DNA of 42,120 nucleotides from Azoarcus sp. (GCA_031277415.1 JAITMK010000033.1:1-42120); one strand, 5' to 3'; positions 19,986 through 31,011 are shown, counted from the stretch's first letter. Notes: generated by a model not told the origin, from the sequence alone. A program made the numbers and translations.

Positions 19986-21488
19986 ATGACTCTTTCGCCC
20001 ATTTTTGACGCACCTGTTTCCGTTCTGCGCCGTGCACTGGATGAGAAGGAAATCTCCAGCATTGAGCTCACCGGCCTTTTTCTCGACCGCATCGAGGCTC
20101 TCGATCCGGGACTGAATGCATTCATTACCGTTGACCGCGAACGGACGCTTGCCGAAGCGCGCGCGGCGGATGAGCGCATTGCCCGCAATGAAACCAAGCC
20201 GCTCACCGGCATTCCGCTTGCCTATAAAGACGTGTTTTGCACCGAGGGGATGCTGACTACCTGCGCCTCCAAAATGTTGTCCAATTTCGTCAGTCCCTAC
20301 GATGCTCATGTGGTCAGCCTGTTGAAGCAGGCAGGCGCGGTGAACCTGGGCAAGACCAACATGGACGAATGTGCGATGGGCTCGTCGAGCGAGACCTCGT
20401 ATTACGGCCCGGTGAACAACCCGTGGGAACCCGGCCATGTGGCCGGCGGTTCTTCCGGCGGTTCGGCGGCAGCGGTTGCAGCGCGGCTTGCGCCCATTGC
20501 CACGGGAAGCGATACCGGTGGCTCGGTGCGCCAGCCTGCGGCGTTTTGCGGCATTACCGGGATCAAACCGACTTACGGACTCGTCAGCCGTTACGGCATG
20601 ATTGCTTATGCCTCCTCGCTCGACCAGGGGGGGGCTTTCGGCGCCTCTGCCGAGGATTGCGCGCTGTTGCTTTCGGCCATGACCGGATTCGATCCGCGCG
20701 ACTCCACCAGTCTTGATCGTCCGACAGAGAATTACGCTGCCGCAATCGAAGCTCCCGTATCCGATGCTGCCCGTCCGCTTGCCGGTCTCACCATCGGTAT
20801 ACCGAAAGAATTTTTCCCTGATGAGATGGGAAGCGAGATTCGCGCTGCTGTCGAGGAGGCGCTGGCGCAATACCGCGCTTTGGGCGCATCGTTGCGCGAT
20901 ATCGACCTGCCCAATGCACGGTTGGCGATTCCTGTCTGCTACGTCATTGCAATGGCCGAGGCATCGAGCAATCTTTCCCGGTTCGATGGTGTGCGTTACG
21001 GGCATCGCGCCGCCGAATATGCCGATCTTGTCGACATGTATTGCAAGAGCCGCAGCGAAGGGTTCGGCGCGGAGGTGCAACGGCGCATTCTGGCCGGGAC
21101 TTTCGTGCTGTCGCATGGCTATTACGACGCTTATTACCTCCAGGCGCAAAAACTGCGAAGGCTGATTGCCGGAGATTTCCAGCGCGCCTTTGCCGGATGC
21201 GACCTGATTGCAGGCCCGACTTCGCCGGTGACGGCCTGGGTTTTGGGTTCAATGAGCGACGATCCGGTGCAGATGTACCTGGCCGATATCTACACCACGC
21301 CCGTCAATCTTGCCGGGTTGCCGGGGCTTTCCCATCCTTGCGGGTTTGACGCTGCCGGATTGCCGATCGGGCTGCAACTGATCGGCAACTATTTCTCTGA
21401 AGCGCGCCTGCTGACGGCCACCCACCGTTTCCAGCAGGCCACCGACTGGCATCTGCGCCGCCCTCCAGTTTCAGCACCTGCCGCCTGA
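19986..21488 (+). CDS. gatA: Asp/Glu-tRNA(Asn/Gln) amidotransferase subunit A
   Basis: Amidase signature [36 protein letters not shown]. Confidence 0.97.
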   Translation: MTLSPIFDAPVSVLRRALDEKEISSIELTGLFLDRIEALDPGLNAFITVDRERTLAEARAADERIARNETKPLTGIPLAYKDVFCTEGMLTTCASKMLSNFVSPYDAHVVSLLKQAGAVNLGKTNMDECAMGSSSETSYYGPVNNPWEPGHVAGGSSGGSAAAVAARLAPIATGSDTGGSVRQPAAFCGITGIKPTYGLVSRYGMIAYASSLDQGGAFGASAEDCALLLSAMTGFDPRDSTSLDRPTENYAAAIEAPVSDAARPLAGLTIGIPKEFFPDEMGSEIRAAVEEALAQYRALGASLRDIDLPNARLAIPVCYVIAMAEASSNLSRFDGVRYGHRAAEYADLVDMYCKSRSEGFGAEVQRRILAGTFVLSHGYYDAYYLQAQKLRRLIAGDFQRAFAGCDLIAGPTSPVTAWVLGSMSDDPVQMYLADIYTTPVNLAGLPGLSHPCGFDAAGLPIGLQLIGNYFSEARLLTATHRFQQATDWHLRRPPVSAPAA

Positions 21489-21520
21489 TGCGCGCATCCT
21501 CGATACAACGGATAAACGAA

Positions 21521-22981
21521 ATGAGCAGATCGGATTGGGAAGTCGTCATCGGGCTGGAAATCCACGCCCAACTCAGTACCTCTTCCAAAATTTTTTCAGG
21601 GGCCAGCACCGCGTTCGGTGCGCAGCCCAATGTGCAAGCCTGTGCCGAAGATATTGCCTTGCCCGGCGTACTGCCGGTCTTGAACCGGGGCGCGGTCGAA
21701 CGTGCCATTCGTTTCGGTCTGGCTCTGGGGTCGCGCATTGCGCCAAAAAGCGTGTTTGAGCGCAAGAATTATTTTTATCCCGATTTGCCTGCGGGCTACC
21801 AGGTCAGCCAGCTTGAATTGCCGGTGGTACAGGGAGGGACAATCACGATCCGGGTCGGTGAGGGGGAAGGCGCTTACGAAAAGACCATTCGTCTCACGCG
21901 CGCCCATCTCGAAGAAGACGCGGGTAAATCGCTGCACGAAGATTTTCACGGAATGAGCGGCATCGACCTCAACCGTGCGGGCATGCCGCTCCTGGAAATC
22001 GTTTCCGAACCCGACATGCGCTCTTCCGCCGAAGCGGCTGCCTATGCGCGCGCCATCCATGCGCTGGTGCGCTGGATCGACATCTGCGACGGCAACATGC
22101 AGGAAGGTTCTTTCCGCTGTGACGCCAACGTCTCGGTACGCAGGAAAGGCGCGGAAGCATTCGGAACCCGGCGCGAAATCAAGAACCTCAATTCCTTCCG
22201 CTTTCTTCAGCAGGCCATCGACTTCGAGGTCGCCTGGCAGATCGAAACGCTGGAAGACGGGGGGCGGTTCGAGCAATCCACCGTGCTCTTCGATCCTGCC
22301 ACCGGGCAAACAAGGATGATGCGATCCAAGGAAGATGCGCACGATTACCGCTACTTTCCCGATCCCAACCTGCTGCCGTTGATGATCGAACCGGAGTGGA
22401 TCGAACGGGTCAGGGCGACGATGCCTGAATTGCCGATGGCAATGAAAGCGCGCTTCGAGCGCGAATTCGGCCTGTCCGCCCAGGACGCCGCTGCGCTCAT
22501 TGCCAGCAGGGAAATGGCGGATTATTTTTCTGCCGTCGTTGCCGCCACCGGCGCGGAACATGCAAAACTCTGCGCCAACTGGATGATGGGAGAACTTGCC
22601 GCGCGCCTGAACAGGGCGGGGCTGGAAATCGATGCCGCTCCGGTATCGGGCGCGCAACTGGCCGGGCTGCTCCTGCGCATTGCCGATGGTTCCATTTCCA
22701 ACGCCATTGCGCGCCAGGTGTTCGAGGCGCTCTGGAACGGCGAAGGCACAGATGCGGACGAAATCATCGAGCGCCTGGGATTGAAACAAGTCACCGACAG
22801 CGGCGCAATCGAAGCGATGATCGAGGAGGTGATTGCCGCCAATCCGAAATCGGTCGAGGAATTTCGTGGCGGCAAGGAAAAGGCGTTCAACGCCCTGGTC
22901 GGACAGGTCATGAAGGCCAGCCGTGGCAAGGCCAACCCGGCCCGGGTCAACGAGCTCATGCGGCGCAGGCTCGGTACGTAG
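21521..22981 (+). CDS. gatB: Asp/Glu-tRNA(Asn/Gln) amidotransferase subunit B
   Basis: [24 protein letters not shown]..., [21 protein letters not shown]-terminal YqeY-like domain. Confidence 0.97.
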   Translation: MSRSDWEVVIGLEIHAQLSTSSKIFSGASTAFGAQPNVQACAEDIALPGVLPVLNRGAVERAIRFGLALGSRIAPKSVFERKNYFYPDLPAGYQVSQLELPVVQGGTITIRVGEGEGAYEKTIRLTRAHLEEDAGKSLHEDFHGMSGIDLNRAGMPLLEIVSEPDMRSSAEAAAYARAIHALVRWIDICDGNMQEGSFRCDANVSVRRKGAEAFGTRREIKNLNSFRFLQQAIDFEVAWQIETLEDGGRFEQSTVLFDPATGQTRMMRSKEDAHDYRYFPDPNLLPLMIEPEWIERVRATMPELPMAMKARFEREFGLSAQDAAALIASREMADYFSAVVAATGAEHAKLCANWMMGELAARLNRAGLEIDAAPVSGAQLAGLLLRIADGSISNAIARQVFEALWNGEGTDADEIIERLGLKQVTDSGAIEAMIEEVIAANPKSVEEFRGGKEKAFNALVGQVMKASRGKANPARVNELMRRRLGT

Positions 22982-23062
22982 GGGCAACCCTTGTGGTTGC
23001 CCTATTGGCGTGTGGGTGCGTGGGCGGTGGCACATGGGCGGGTACAAGACCCGCCCCTACGG
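22976..23062. repeat. Small inverted-repeat (MITE/REP-like) element with ~9-bp terminal inverted repeats cgtaggggc/gcccctacg
   Basis: cgtaggggcaacccttgtggttgcccta...gggcgggtacaagacccgcccctacg; two internal hairpins (gggcaaccc/ggttgccc; gggcgggt/acccgccc). Confidence 0.75.
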
Positions 23063-23122
23063 AACGTTTTTTGCACTGCGGAAAATACTGCCCTATAGTT
23101 TCGTTTCCCGGATAAGCCCACG

Positions 23123-23557
23123 GTGAAGCAGATTATGCAGTGCCCGCTTTGTGTCATGAATCAGAATGAGATCATCTGGCAGGATGCGCTTTGTTGCGTC
23201 GCGACAGGTGGCGATCCTGGCTATCCGGGGTATTTCCGGGTCGTATGGGGTGAGCACGTCGCCGAAATGAGCGATCTGGATGCCCGCGCGCGGCGCCATC
23301 TCATGGATGTGGTGCTGGCTGTCGAAAGCAGCCTGCGCGCCCTGATGAATCCTGACAAAATCAACCTGGCCAGCCTTGGCAACAAGGTTCCACATTTGCA
23401 CTGGCACGTCATTGCGCGTTTTGCCGATGATCCTCATTTTCCCGAGGCCATCTGGAGCAGTGAACAACGTCGTGCCCCGGTGCGCGATAGACTCGACTGC
23501 GCAGTATTGGCTACCCGGATAGGCGTTGAACTTGCCCGAAATTCGGCTTTTTGCTAA
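23123..23557 (+). CDS. HIT family protein
   Basis: CPLC..N..I, HLHWHVIARFADDPHFPEAIW. Confidence 0.9.
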   Translation: MKQIMQCPLCVMNQNEIIWQDALCCVATGGDPGYPGYFRVVWGEHVAEMSDLDARARRHLMDVVLAVESSLRALMNPDKINLASLGNKVPHLHWHVIARFADDPHFPEAIWSSEQRRAPVRDRLDCAVLATRIGVELARNSAFC

Positions 23558-23601
23558 TAATTGATTGCCAATAAGAAATTTTGCGTTCCCCCGGAGTTTT
23601 C

Positions 23602-25242
23602 ATGAATTACCGTAACCCTGCACAATGCCTGGGTTTATTGCAGAATCTGCCTACAGACAACCCCCTGGAGCGGTTTTCTGTACTGGCAGACATCGTTGCC
23701 GGCCTGCTTGACGCTCGTCCTCTCCCTGAACAGCATTTCGAAGTTCTGGAGATGACCCGTCCCCTGATCGACAAGACCCGGGCCAAACTTCCCGATCTCG
23801 ATGGGGATGAGCCGCTGCCTCCGGATAGTCAGCACAACGATCTTTTGCTGAAGGTCATCAAGCTTTGGCGCGACCTTTCGCGCTCCTATGCTCTCATTGC
23901 TGCGCTGGGCGCCGAGACCGGGACACTGAAGGGGCAACGCGCACTGCTTGCGCAACGCCGCACGTACTATGCGGGCAAAATCGTGTCCGAGTATTACCGC
24001 GCGCACCGTGCCTTACCCGCCGGTTTGTGGAGACAGGTGCACGAGTGTTTCATTGCTGCCGAACAGGACGACATTCACACCATCCGCGTTTCCGACACGA
24101 TCAATGTCGTCTGGAAAGCGCAAAGCGCGCTGGAAGCCTATATTTCCATCCTGTTGCTTGATCTGGCCAATGCCTTTGGCCGTAGCGGGCAGGAATGGAC
24201 ATGGATTTGCCGCTGGGCGGAGCGTTTTTCGCCCTACTGCACCCTCAGCCCGGATATCGAGGGACGCAAGCCCACGACCTACGGGCTCGACCTGGCAGCC
24301 GACCATGGTCTGCGGCCGCTCGGTCTGCTGCACAAGGACTCGAACCCGCTTTATTTCGATTGCAACAAACTGGCGAGTCAGATCCAGTCCGTCTTCGCGC
24401 AGTTCAAACAGGGCGTATCACCTTCTTCGCTGGGTCTCGGAAACGATTGCAGCGTCGAGGCCAGTGCCCGTTTGTTGTTGTCGCTCTACCGGCCCTGGGG
24501 GCTGGCTTCTGCCGGACGGCGTTTCCCGCGGCGGGGCAGTACCGGCGCGGTCGATTTGTGTGCCGAATGGCTCACCATCGGTTTTCACATCCAGGGAAAA
24601 TTGTTCGAACAACCTCGGAGCAACAGCCAGCGCGCGATGACGAGCAGCCTGGGTTACAGGCACGATGAACTGGCGCTCCATGTCTTCGGCGAAGGCGCGG
24701 CGGGTGTCGAAACCGAACTGACCCGGAACGGAAAGCGCAATTTCAGCCACCAGCATCTCGAAGCTGAACGCCTCGGACTGATTTGCGAACAATGGGAATT
24801 GCTCGATCAGTCGGTTGGCGGATTCCGTTTGCAGCAGCGCCCCCATGCCGAACGGTTTTTGCATCATCAACTGGTGGGGTTGCGCCCGCATGATGGCGAA
24901 TATTTCCTGCTCGGCCAGGTGAGTTGGCTGATGTTCCGTGAAGACGGCCTTCTCGAAGCAGGCATTCATGTTCTGCCCGGTTTGCCGCGAGTTATTGCCG
25001 CTCGGCAGTGCACCGAATCCGATGATCGTCGCGAACCCTATTCTCAGGCGTTCATGATCGAAGCCAGTGACGTGCTCCAGATTACCGCCTCGGTAATCCT
25101 GCCGGAAGGCTGGTACAAAACCAACGGCGTTGTCGAAGTTTTCGATGCGGGTCTCGAACGGCGGCTCAGGATGACCCAGCTCTTGCTCAAAGGCCCGAAT
25201 TTTGAGCAAGTCGGTTTTACGGAGTTTTCGGAACCCGTATGA
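23602..25242 (+). CDS. Conserved large hypothetical protein, function not assigned (start proposed at MNYRNPA)
   Basis: ~546-aa ORF; internal AYISILLLDLANAFGRSGQEW, SLGLGNDCSVEASARLLLSLYRPWG; between HIT and ubiE. Confidence 0.7.
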   Translation: MNYRNPAQCLGLLQNLPTDNPLERFSVLADIVAGLLDARPLPEQHFEVLEMTRPLIDKTRAKLPDLDGDEPLPPDSQHNDLLLKVIKLWRDLSRSYALIAALGAETGTLKGQRALLAQRRTYYAGKIVSEYYRAHRALPAGLWRQVHECFIAAEQDDIHTIRVSDTINVVWKAQSALEAYISILLLDLANAFGRSGQEWTWICRWAERFSPYCTLSPDIEGRKPTTYGLDLAADHGLRPLGLLHKDSNPLYFDCNKLASQIQSVFAQFKQGVSPSSLGLGNDCSVEASARLLLSLYRPWGLASAGRRFPRRGSTGAVDLCAEWLTIGFHIQGKLFEQPRSNSQRAMTSSLGYRHDELALHVFGEGAAGVETELTRNGKRNFSHQHLEAERLGLICEQWELLDQSVGGFRLQQRPHAERFLHHQLVGLRPHDGEYFLLGQVSWLMFREDGLLEAGIHVLPGLPRVIAARQCTESDDRREPYSQAFMIEASDVLQITASVILPEGWYKTNGVVEVFDAGLERRLRMTQLLLKGPNFEQVGFTEFSEPV

Positions 25243-25369
25243 AACCTCTACATTACCTGTCTTCACCGTTTGTCATCCTGCTTGATACCGCAGGATCCAT
25301 ACGGCGTCTGGATTCTGCGACTTCGCTTCGCTACGCGCAGAATGACAGAAAGGGTTTTGCAGATGTTTC
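25240..25369 (-). repeat. Dispersed ~125-bp repeat, copy 2 (inverted)
   Basis: Reverse complement gaaacatctgcaaaaccctttctgtcattctgcgcgtagcgaagcgaagtcgcagaatcca...ggatcctgcgg...caggatgacaaacggtg... aligns with copies 1 and 3. Confidence 0.9.
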
Positions 25370-25429
25370 TTGTTTCCTATAAAGCGACGTCCTTTTAATT
25401 CCGGTTTTCATTTCGGCATCTCGTTCGCC

Positions 25430-26209
25430 ATGACAGATACTTTTACTTCCTCTGATTCTTCCGGGCAGGCCGCATCTGGCCAGACTACGCACTTCGGCTT
25501 CCAGGCTGTGGCCGAGGAACTCAAACAGAAAAAAGTCGCCGGGGTCTTTTCCTCGGTGGCAGAAAAATACGACATCATGAACGATGTGATGTCCTTCGGT
25601 CTGCACCGGCTCTGGAAGGCATTCACCATTCAGTTGTCGGGTGTGCGTGAAGGCGATCATGTGCTCGATGTCGCCGGTGGAACCGCCGATCTGTCGCTCG
25701 CCTTCGCGCGCCGGGTTGGCGCGCGCGGTCAGGTCTGGCTGACCGACATCAACCATGCCATGCTCACTCGTGGGCGGGATCGTCTCATCGACAAGGGATT
25801 TTCTCTGCCGGTTGCCCGGTGCAACGCCGAAAAGCTTCCGTTTCCGGAGTCGAGCTTCGATTGCGTCACCGTTGCCTTCGGCCTGCGCAACATGACCCAC
25901 AAGGAAGTTGCGCTTGCCGAGATGTGCCGGGTGCTGCGTCCCGGCGGGCGCCTGCTGGTGCTGGAGTTTTCTCATGTCTGGAAACCCCTGTCCTCTTTCT
26001 ATGATCTATACTCATTCAAGTTTCTACCCTGGATGGGTGAAAAAGTAGTGGGCGACCCGGACAGCTATCGCTATCTCGCCGAATCCATCCGTATGCATCC
26101 TGGTCAGGAAGAATTGAAAACGATGATGGAAAACGCCGGTCTTGCCCGCGTCGATTACTTCAACCTCAGCGCCGGTATCGTTGCCGTCCACCGCGGTTAT
26201 AAAATTTGA
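25430..26209 (+). CDS. ubiE: Ubiquinone/menaquinone biosynthesis C-methyltransferase (start proposed at MTDTF)
   Basis: [73 protein letters not shown]. Confidence 0.97.
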   Translation: MTDTFTSSDSSGQAASGQTTHFGFQAVAEELKQKKVAGVFSSVAEKYDIMNDVMSFGLHRLWKAFTIQLSGVREGDHVLDVAGGTADLSLAFARRVGARGQVWLTDINHAMLTRGRDRLIDKGFSLPVARCNAEKLPFPESSFDCVTVAFGLRNMTHKEVALAEMCRVLRPGGRLLVLEFSHVWKPLSSFYDLYSFKFLPWMGEKVVGDPDSYRYLAESIRMHPGQEELKTMMENAGLARVDYFNLSAGIVAVHRGYKI

Positions 26210-26235
26210 ATCGGTTGCTCGACAGGAAAAGGAAA

Positions 26236-26922
26236 ATGGAAAGATATCGCGTGAAAGTATGGGATGTGCCGACCCGGCTTTTTCATTGGCTGCTGCTGCT
26301 GCTGACTGTAGGCGTGTTCATTACCGGATTTCTGGGGGGCGGCCTGATCGAACTTCACGGCCAATTCGGATTGGCCATTGCCGGTCTGCTCGCGTTCCGC
26401 TTGGTGTGGGGGGTGATCGGTTCGACTTACGCCCGTTTTGCCCAATTCGTTCCCGGCCCCGCGCGGGTGTTTGCTTATCTGCGCGGGCAATGGCACGGAC
26501 TCGGGCACAACCCGCTGGGAGCGTTCTCGGTGCTGGGCATGCTTGTGTTGATGCTGTTCCAGGTGGTCAGCGGCCTGGTAGCGGACGATCAGATCTCCTT
26601 TGCCGGACCATTGAGAGCACTGGTGAGTGAGAGCACTGCCAACTGGTTTACCGGAATGCACAAACTCAGTGTCTGGCTGATCGTGGGGCTGGTGAGTCTG
26701 CACACGCTCTCCGTCATCTTCTACGCCGTGGTCAAGAAGAACAATTTGCTGTTTCCCATGTTCACCGGCCACAAGACCGTGGATGATCCCTCTCTGAAAT
26801 CGGCGCGTGGCGGTGGCTGGCTGGCGTTCGTCCTGGCCGTGCTGGTGGCTGCCGCAGTGGTCTGGGTTGCCAACGGCGGTCTGAACCCGCCTCCTCCGCC
26901 TCCGCCGCCTCCAGCATGGTGA
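26236..26922 (+). CDS. Cytochrome b/b561-family membrane protein with poly-proline C-terminus
   Basis: VKVWDVPTRLFHWLLLLLTVGVFITGF..., GMHKLSVWLIVGLVSLHTLSVIFY; C-terminus NPPPPPPPPPAW. Confidence 0.88.
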   Translation: MERYRVKVWDVPTRLFHWLLLLLTVGVFITGFLGGGLIELHGQFGLAIAGLLAFRLVWGVIGSTYARFAQFVPGPARVFAYLRGQWHGLGHNPLGAFSVLGMLVLMLFQVVSGLVADDQISFAGPLRALVSESTANWFTGMHKLSVWLIVGLVSLHTLSVIFYAVVKKNNLLFPMFTGHKTVDDPSLKSARGGGWLAFVLAVLVAAAVVWVANGGLNPPPPPPPPPAW

Positions 26923-26934
26923 GGGGGGTTCCCT

Positions 26935-28308
26935 TCACCCCCGCAGTCGTTTGACCGTCACGTCGATGCCCCCTTCGGCAAGCTGGACGGCGAGCATGTC
27001 GTCCGGCTGAAGGCCGGTGACGGTGCGCACGATATGGCCTTCGGCATCGCGGACGATGCTGTAGCCGCGCGTGAGCACGGCATCCGGGTTCAGTTGGCGT
27101 AGTCCCGTAGAAAGCGCGTCGAGCCGTTGCCTTTGCGAGCCGATCAGGGCGCGTGTCGCCCTGTCCAGGCGTTCTCCAATGCCGTCGATTTGCCTTCGCA
27201 TGGCGGCAGGCACGGGAACCCGTGCGTTCAGCCGCAATTGGAGCTTCGAGAGCCGATGAGCAAATTCTCCCAGGCGAATCATCATCGCCTGCCGGAGGCG
27301 TTGCTCGTTGTAGATGGCGTTCTCGCGCGCGCGCCGCAGGCGGTCTCGCGGATGAATGAGGCGCAACGCGCAACGGTCGGCCCGTTGCGACAATGTTTCC
27401 AGTTGCCGCGTGATGGACTGGCGCAAGCGCCGGGCCGTGACGGCAAGCGCATCGCGGGCAGAGAAATAACCGGCGCTGACGAGCTCCGCCGCGCCCGTGG
27501 GCGTGGGCGCGCGCAGGTCGGCAACGAAATCGGCAATGGTGAAGTCCGTTTCGTGCCCGATGCCGCTCACTACCGGCAAGGGGCTGGCGGCAATGGCCCG
27601 TGCCAGGGCTTCGTCATTGAAAGCCCAGAGGTCTTCGAGGCTGCCGCCGCCGCGTACCAGCAAGATGATCTCGACACCGTCCGCGCGTTGCGTGGCGGCA
27701 GCAAGTGCCGCGCACAACTGCTGCGGCGCATCGGCGCCCTGGACGAGAGCAGGGTAGATCGTCACCGGCAGGCCCGGCGCGCGCCTGCGCAAAGTAACGA
27801 GCACGTCGCGTAATGCCGCCGCCGCAGGCGATGTGATGATGCCAATTCCCCCCGGAAACGTTGGCAAGGGACGGCGGCGCGCCGGATCGAACAAACCTTC
27901 GGCGGCGAGTTTGTCCTTGAGCCGCCGAAACGCCTCAGCCAGATTTCCGGCTCCTGCCGGACGCAATATCTCGACATTGAGCTGATAATCGCCGCGCGCT
28001 TCAAAGAGCGTCGCCAGCGCCCGCGCTTCGACACGCATGCCGTTTTCGGGGCGAAAAGGCAATGTCTGGGCGCGATTGCGCCACATGGCGCAACGCACCT
28101 GAGCCTGAGCATCCTTGAGAGTGAAGTAGATGTGCCCGGAGGCGGCACGGGAGAGATTGGAAATTTCGCCGCCGACCCACAACAGGGGAAGAGCCGTTTC
28201 AAGCGCTGCGCGGGCCAGCCGGTTGAGCGCGCTCACACTGATGACGTGGGATGCGTCTGGCGCATCGGGCAAAAAATCGGCTGGAGAAGCGTCACAGGGT
28301 GTTGGCAT
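26935..28308 (-). CDS. xseA: Exodeoxyribonuclease VII large subunit
   Basis: VGGEISNLSRAASGHIYFTLKDAQAQVRCAMWR, LLVRGGGSLEDLWAFNDEALARAI, VSGIGHETDFTIADFVADLRAPTPTGAAEL. Confidence 0.97.
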   Translation of the reverse strand: MPTPCDASPADFLPDAPDASHVISVSALNRLARAALETALPLLWVGGEISNLSRAASGHIYFTLKDAQAQVRCAMWRNRAQTLPFRPENGMRVEARALATLFEARGDYQLNVEILRPAGAGNLAEAFRRLKDKLAAEGLFDPARRRPLPTFPGGIGIITSPAAAALRDVLVTLRRRAPGLPVTIYPALVQGADAPQQLCAALAAATQRADGVEIILLVRGGGSLEDLWAFNDEALARAIAASPLPVVSGIGHETDFTIADFVADLRAPTPTGAAELVSAGYFSARDALAVTARRLRQSITRQLETLSQRADRCALRLIHPRDRLRRARENAIYNEQRLRQAMMIRLGEFAHRLSKLQLRLNARVPVPAAMRRQIDGIGERLDRATRALIGSQRQRLDALSTGLRQLNPDAVLTRGYSIVRDAEGHIVRTVTGLQPDDMLAVQLAEGGIDVTVKRLRG

Positions 28309-28620
28309 TCTGCATTACATCGGTTTTTCGACCGGAAGTTTTTCGATACAGGCGAACGGAAGTCATCGGCCCCATGTTGAGCATGGTCTTGCTTCAACTT
28401 GTTCGTTGCGGGGCTGCCTCAACCTCAATACATGTCTCCAGAAATCCACAGCTCTGGCTCATTGTCAAGAACTGGATTGTCAAAACGCGATAACTCCTTG
28501 ATCGTCCGGGGATTTATTGTATTTCTATTTTAAATCAATAACTTGCATTATTGCACAATTTTGCGGCGATGGAATGAAAGTGGCACAGTGGATGTAGATG
28601 TGACGTATATTCCGTAAAAC

Positions 28621-28650
28621 TCCACAAGCTTATCCACAGGTTTTGTGGAT
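28621..28650. promoter_or_regulatory. Cluster of DnaA-box-like sequences upstream of exbB
   Basis: tccacaagcTTATCCACAggttTTGTGGAT: one perfect TTATCCACA (28630-28638) plus two near matches, next to AT-rich DNA at ~28510-28565. Confidence 0.5.
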
Positions 28651-28737
28651 GATGCACACACATCGCACTTGCTCGTATTGCTTTGCGAAGATACATTTAG
28701 ACGTTTCAAAGTACTTCATTTTTTCTAGGGAGCAGGC

Positions 28738-29343
28738 GTGTTCCAGATGTTTCAGGCCGGCGGCTGGCCAATGTGGCCGTTGTTGTTAGCTTCGGTGATT
28801 GCCGTAGCGTTGATTATCGAGCGTTCGATCAGTTTGCGTCGCTCTCGTGTGATTCCGTCCGGACTTCTGGATCGGGTCATTTCCGATCTGGAGCGGCACG
28901 GCGCTCCGCGGGAGATGGTATCGCGCGTCGCCGCCCATTCGCCCCTGGGGCGGGTGCTTGCGGCGGGTCTGCGCAATATCAAGAGCTCGCGCGAGATCAT
29001 GAAGGAATCGATCGAGGAAGCAGGGCGTTCCGTGGCGCATGACCTCGAACGCTTTCTCACCACGCTCGGCACGATTGCCGCCATCAGTCCCTTGATGGGG
29101 CTGTTCGGCACGGTCGTCGGGATGATCGAAATGTTTACGGCGCAAGGAGTCACGGGAACGCCGGAACAGTTGTCTAGCGGCATTGCAATGGCGCTGCACG
29201 CAACCGCTTTCGGTATCATCATCGCCATTCCCGCGATGATCTTCTGGAGACATTTCCGCCGCCTGGTTGATGATTTTGTGGTTGAAATGGAACACCAGGC
29301 AACCGTGCTGGTCGATGTGGCGCACGGCGAACGCAGGCACTGA
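28738..29343 (+). CDS. exbB: MotA/TolQ/ExbB proton channel family protein
   Basis: GTIAAISPLMGLFGTVVGMIEMFTAQG...ALHATAFGIIIAIPAMIFWRHF; GTG-like/alternative start at 28738. Confidence 0.92.
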   Translation: MFQMFQAGGWPMWPLLLASVIAVALIIERSISLRRSRVIPSGLLDRVISDLERHGAPREMVSRVAAHSPLGRVLAAGLRNIKSSREIMKESIEEAGRSVAHDLERFLTTLGTIAAISPLMGLFGTVVGMIEMFTAQGVTGTPEQLSSGIAMALHATAFGIIIAIPAMIFWRHFRRLVDDFVVEMEHQATVLVDVAHGERRH

Positions 29344-29348
29344 AAACC

Positions 29349-29777
29349 ATGAATTTCCGTCATCAAAGCGGTCAGAAAAGCGAGCCGGAGATGAACCTCG
29401 TCCCGCTGATCGATGTCATGCTGGTCATCATCATCTTCCTGATGCTGACCACGACCTTCAATAAAACCGCCGGTCTGGAGATTGCCCTGCCGACTGCCGA
29501 AGCCAGCGGCAAGCAGACTTTCAGTGAAGAGATCGTCGTGGCGGTGACCGCCACGGGCGATGTGGTCATCAACGGCAGGTCGGTGCCCGGCAAGAGTATC
29601 GAGGACATCGCATCCGCGCTTGGCAGCGCGCGCCCCGCGAAAGGGGCAGAACCGGTGGTTATCATCAATGCCGATGCGCAGGCAGCTCACCAGAACGTAA
29701 TCAACGTGATGCAGGCTTCGCAGCACGCGGGACTTACGCGCGTCACGTTCGCGACCCGGCAGGAGCGAAGCCGCTGA
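29349..29777 (+). CDS. exbD: ExbD/TolR family biopolymer transporter
   Basis: MNLVPLIDVMLVIIIFLMLTTTF. Confidence 0.94.
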   Translation: MNFRHQSGQKSEPEMNLVPLIDVMLVIIIFLMLTTTFNKTAGLEIALPTAEASGKQTFSEEIVVAVTATGDVVINGRSVPGKSIEDIASALGSARPAKGAEPVVIINADAQAAHQNVINVMQASQHAGLTRVTFATRQERSR

Positions 29778-29779
29778 AC

Positions 29780-30814
29780 ATGCGCCGCCGGGCCATGAGA
29801 AGCGCGCCGGATTTCTGGCGGAGCCGCTCATGGCACGCGGCCCTGATGCTGCCTGCGGCGACGCTCTTTTGTGGCCTTGCCGCGTTGCGTCGCGGACTTT
29901 ATCGTCACGGTATCCTGCACCGCGAACAACTTCCCGTACCCGTCATCGTCGTCGGCAATATTGCCGTCGGCGGCAGCGGCAAGACTCCGGCGGTGCTCTG
30001 GCTCATCGAAGAGTTGCGCAAGGCCGGACGGCATCCGGGTATCGTGTCGCGCGGGCATGGCGGCCAAGTGTCGGCAAGCGGCACTCCTCATCTCGTCGTT
30101 GCCGGTTCCGACCCCGATTTCTGTGGAGACGAACCCGTGATGCTTGCGCGGCAGGCGGGTTGCCCGGTGGCCGTTGGCCGGGATCGTCCGGCGGCAGCGC
30201 GCGCCCTGCTCGCCGCGCATCCGGAATGCGATGTCATCGTCAGCGACGACGGGATGCAGCATTACCGCCTGATGCGCACCGTGGAGATTGCCGTGGTCGA
30301 CGAATCCGTACTCGGCAATCGCTGGCTCCTGCCGTCCGGGCCGTTGCGTGAACCGCTCTCGCGGCTGGCCGGGGTTGACCTGATCCTTGCGCATGGTGAA
30401 TTGTCGCCGCGCCTGCGCGCGCTGGCGGGCGCTGTGCCCGTTGCCTCGATGCGTCTGGCTGGCGAGCGTTTCCGTTCGCTGACAAACCCGGATGAATGGT
30501 GCGGCGCAGAGGCGTTTATTGGAAAGAAAGTCCATGCGATAGCCGGTATCGGGCAGCCGCAGCGGTTTTTCGATCAACTCACGTCAATGGGGCTCGATGT
30601 CATTCCTCATCCGTTTCCCGATCATCACCGCTATTGCGCTGCCGATTTCGACTTCGCTCCCGGCGAAACCAAACTGATGACGAGCAAGGATGCGGTAAAA
30701 TGCGCTGCTTTCGCGCCGCCCGATGCCTGGGAACTGCCGGTGCGAGCCATCATCGACGCCGGGGCCATTGCCCCTGTCCTGGAGAAGCTCAACGATGGAC
30801 GCCAAACTGCTTGA
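29780..30814 (+). CDS. lpxK: Tetraacyldisaccharide 4'-kinase
   Basis: [38 protein letters not shown]-type [21 protein letters not shown]. Confidence 0.96.
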   Translation: MRRRAMRSAPDFWRSRSWHAALMLPAATLFCGLAALRRGLYRHGILHREQLPVPVIVVGNIAVGGSGKTPAVLWLIEELRKAGRHPGIVSRGHGGQVSASGTPHLVVAGSDPDFCGDEPVMLARQAGCPVAVGRDRPAAARALLAAHPECDVIVSDDGMQHYRLMRTVEIAVVDESVLGNRWLLPSGPLREPLSRLAGVDLILAHGELSPRLRALAGAVPVASMRLAGERFRSLTNPDEWCGAEAFIGKKVHAIAGIGQPQRFFDQLTSMGLDVIPHPFPDHHRYCAADFDFAPGETKLMTSKDAVKCAAFAPPDAWELPVRAIIDAGAIAPVLEKLNDGRQTA

Positions 30815-30983
30815 AATTTTAGTCTGCCCGCTTTGCAAGGGGCCGCTGGATTACCTGAAAGACCGTCAGGAATTTGTCTGCAAACCGGACAGGCTGGCTT
30901 TTCCCATCCGTGACGGCATCCCGGTGATGCTCGAAGAAGAAGCTCGCGCGCTCAGTGCCGAAGAAGTCGAAGCGCTGCGCTGA
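30795..30983 (+). CDS. Trm112 family / UPF0434 (YcaR-like) zinc-ribbon protein
   Basis: [51 protein letters not shown]. Confidence 0.93.
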   Translation: MDAKLLEILVCPLCKGPLDYLKDRQEFVCKPDRLAFPIRDGIPVMLEEEARALSAEEVEALR

Positions 30984-31011
30984 AAACCCTGCCTGAAATT
31001 TCCATACTGCC

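Noticed and set aside
21596-23047. 483-aa minus-strand ORF opposite gatB
   Set aside because: Antisense shadow ORF of gatB; composition-driven.
23602-25242. Specific function (c-di-GMP binding or chaperone) for the large conserved protein
   Set aside because: No motif I could recognise securely in the translation; left as unassigned.
28575-28605. sigma-54 promoter candidate tggcacagtggatgtaga
   Set aside because: The GG-N10-GC spacing and the TTGCA half are not present.
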